A DNA stretch of 64,000 bases from Polynucleobacter sp. UB-Tiil-W10 (GTDB lineage: Bacteria > Pseudomonadota > Gammaproteobacteria > Burkholderiales > Burkholderiaceae): positions 1,426,001 through 1,490,000 of the forward strand of contig NZ_JACVPZ010000001.1 in the NCBI RefSeq assembly GCF_018881605.1. Reading direction: 5' to 3'. The notes under the pieces are model-generated. The model ran no database searches. It was not told the origin of the DNA and saw nothing but the letters and a program-made list of their open reading frames with translations. Positions 62,802 through 64,000 of this stretch are shown in pieces (the stretch's first letter is position 1; the number at the start of each line of letters is the position of its first letter). Position numbers and translations under genes: made by a program.

Positions 62802-62990
62802 ATGTCACAACACGATACATTGTTGGCTGCTTTTGAGACTTACAAAGCTGAAAACGAAAAATTTATTGAAAAAGGTATTAAGGCATCTGCTGCACGTGCA
62901 CGTAAGGCCTTGCAAGAAATCGCTGGCGCCTGCAAAGAGCGTCGTAAAGAAATTACTGCTACTAAAGAGGCAATGGAAGCAAAGAAGTAA
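62802..62990 (+). CDS. Small basic protein, histone H1/Hc1-like
   Basis: A 62-residue, Lys/Ala/Glu-rich helical protein. The sequence EKFIEKGIKASAARARKALQEI resembles the N-terminal region of bacterial H1/Hc1-like proteins and small nucleoid-type proteins of Burkholderiaceae, so DNA association is possible. The ATG at 62802 follows AGGAGA (62792-62797); an open frame to 62646 upstream lacks SD and is probably not translated. A strong terminator follows. Confidence 0.65.
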   Translation: MSQHDTLLAAFETYKAENEKFIEKGIKASAARARKALQEIAGACKERRKEITATKEAMEAKK

Positions 62991-63012
62991 TTCTCACTCC
63001 AGACTGATTATC

Positions 63013-63042
63013 AAGCCTAGCTTTTACGAGCTAGGCTTTTTT
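63013..63042 (+). terminator. Terminator after the small basic protein gene
   Basis: AAGCCTAGC (63013-63021), loop of eight, GCTAGGCTT (63030-63038), then TTTTTT. A strong rho-independent terminator 23 bases after the stop codon. Confidence 0.93.
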
Positions 63043-63084
63043 GCTTGTGCGCAACGAAATTAAAAATAGCGCGAGATTGCAACC

Positions 63085-63375
63085 CTAAGTAGTAATGCTA
63101 AATAAAGTGAGTTTCATTGCCTTGCTTCTAATGGGAACAAGCGCTTGGTACTCAGGGCTATTGGCCCAAGTATGCGCATCCTGTGTACTTGGAAATTCCA
63201 GCTCTACAAAGGTGTTGAATGGTGCGCTACCTAGTTCATTCCAAAAGAGCTCGGCAACTGAGCCCCGATTTTTTATCGAGCCTTTATAAAGCTCAACCGT
63301 TTGACCAACTTGGGAGCGGTATTGCTCAAAGGCGCTCAGATCACCCAATTCCATTAGACCAATGACTTTGACCAT
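63085..63375 (-). CDS. DUF1330 protein
   Basis: A 96-residue dimeric ferredoxin-fold-like DUF1330 protein: VIGLMELGDLSAFEQYRSQVG, FVELEFPSTQDAHTWANSPEYQ and a short C-terminal strand. The ATG at 63375 is well placed for GGGAG; another ATG one codon upstream at 63378 is too close to it. Function unknown in the family. Divergent from mmsB-like gene. Confidence 0.8.
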   Translation of the reverse strand: MVKVIGLMELGDLSAFEQYRSQVGQTVELYKGSIKNRGSVAELFWNELGSAPFNTFVELEFPSTQDAHTWANSPEYQALVPIRSKAMKLTLFSITT

Positions 63376-63494
63376 CATGACTCCCTATATATAAATTACC
63401 GAAAACCAAAAGAGTATATCCACGCTATAGTGAAGGTGTGAATACAAGGCAATTTTTTCAGTTGGGCCTCAAGAAAGCAATCAAAAGGAGCATT

Positions 63495-64000
63495 ATGAAA
63501 ATCGGATTTATTGGGCTTGGCAATATGGGCTTACCAATGGCCCTCAGCTTATTAAAAGCAGGTCATCAAGTTACAGGCTTTGATTTAGTAAAGAGTCAAC
63601 TAGATGCATTTGCTGCTGCAGGGGGTGTTGTTGCGGTCGATGCAAACGCTACAGCAAAGGATGCGGATGTATTAATTAGCATGTTGCCTGCGTCCCGCCA
63701 TGTGGAAGGCTTGTATCTTGGAGATGCCGGCTTATTGGCAAATGCCAATCCTAAGACGCTCCTAATCGACTGCTCAACGATTTCACCGAACGTAGCGCAA
63801 ACAGTTGCCGCTGCTGCCAAAGCAAAAGGATTTGTCATGATTGATGCGCCAGTCTCAGGCGGGACTGCTGGGGCACAAGCGGGTACCTTAACCTTTATGG
63901 TCGGCGGCGATACCGGTGGGGTTGAGTGCGCGCGTCCCCTTTTGGAAAAGATGGGCAAGAATATCTTTCATGCAGGCGCCAATGGAGCAGGACAGACCGT
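63495..64000 (+). CDS. mmsB: 3-hydroxyisobutyrate dehydrogenase-like (3' partial)
   Basis: The first 168 residues of a 6-phosphogluconate/beta-hydroxyacid dehydrogenase family enzyme, cut by the window end. The NAD(P) site FIGLGNMGLPMA, ISMLPASRHVEGLYLG, DCSTISP and the substrate motif DAPVSGGTAGAQAGTL are clear and match 3-hydroxyisobutyrate dehydrogenase of valine degradation; tartronate semialdehyde reductase is an alternative. SD AAAAGGAG (63483-63490) precedes the ATG. No stop occurs before base 64000. Confidence 0.9.
   Translation, partial: MKIGFIGLGNMGLPMALSLLKAGHQVTGFDLVKSQLDAFAAAGGVVAVDANATAKDADVLISMLPASRHVEGLYLGDAGLLANANPKTLLIDCSTISPNVAQTVAAAAKAKGFVMIDAPVSGGTAGAQAGTLTFMVGGDTGGVECARPLLEKMGKNIFHAGANGAGQT

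Overview
The window looks like chromosome of a free-living freshwater betaproteobacterium of the Burkholderiaceae, most like Polynucleobacter. This rests on protein-level resemblance, moderate GC by eye, tight gene spacing, a QueE with the CX14CX2C cluster motif known from Burkholderia, a DUF3305/DUF3306 formate dehydrogenase locus, and PHB-type genes (3-hydroxybutyrate dehydrogenase, phasin). The species call is inference. I see no rRNA, tRNA, insertion sequence, prophage or CRISPR array; it reads as core and soft-accessory chromosome.

Layout. 1-6208: the end of an MscS-type channel gene, a YqhA membrane protein, a DUF455 ferritin-like protein beside a B12-type radical SAM enzyme, and two tandem paralogous exported proteins. 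6237-9418: queE, queD, tadA, ldcA and a SOUL haem-binding protein, tightly packed on the plus strand. 9415-14969 (minus): GT39 transferase, UPF0104 flippase-like protein, GT9 transferase, PAP2 phosphatase and rlmJ, a cell-surface glycan cassette. 15017-18356: DUF3047 lipoprotein, copA and a divergent copZ-like chaperone.

18547-30600 is the main functional block: apbC/mrp, DUF3305, DUF3306, a multi-cluster ferredoxin, a TorD-type chaperone, a small Tat protein and the membrane formate dehydrogenase subunits fdhA, fdhB and fdhC with two small exported proteins. A tungstate-type ABC permease and ATPase face it on the other strand, without a binding protein. ApbC and the ferredoxin probably serve Fe-S supply, the chaperone loads the cofactor, and the ABC genes probably import W or Mo. 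The terminator of the fdh transcript lies inside the tungstate ATPase gene.

30667-41433: a BFD-like ferredoxin, an EEP nuclease/phosphatase, cardiolipin synthase, a CoA-transferase/acyl-CoA dehydrogenase pair, hydroxybutyrate dehydrogenase, sodB, and a complete rubredoxin reductase-rubredoxin-rubrerythrin chain divergent from oxyR. The rubredoxin gene is only 55 codons. 41516-53523: old yellow enzyme, cytochrome b561 with a good Fur box, a DUF4239 bestrophin-like gene that appears to start at ATT directly after lldD, DMT transporters, an aminotransferase, nnrD and a metallo-beta-lactamase/beta-CASP nuclease. 53689-64000: LOG protein, ion-channel-like protein, BaiN-type flavoprotein, TerC, truncated haemoglobin, phasin, a Tat-exported FAH-fold protein, a four-domain rhodanese with a Bug binding protein, a small basic protein and a 3'-truncated mmsB-like gene.

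Starts were chosen on Shine-Dalgarno spacing, overlaps and family length. Motifs were read by eye from the sequence; family names come from recognition and were not checked by any search.
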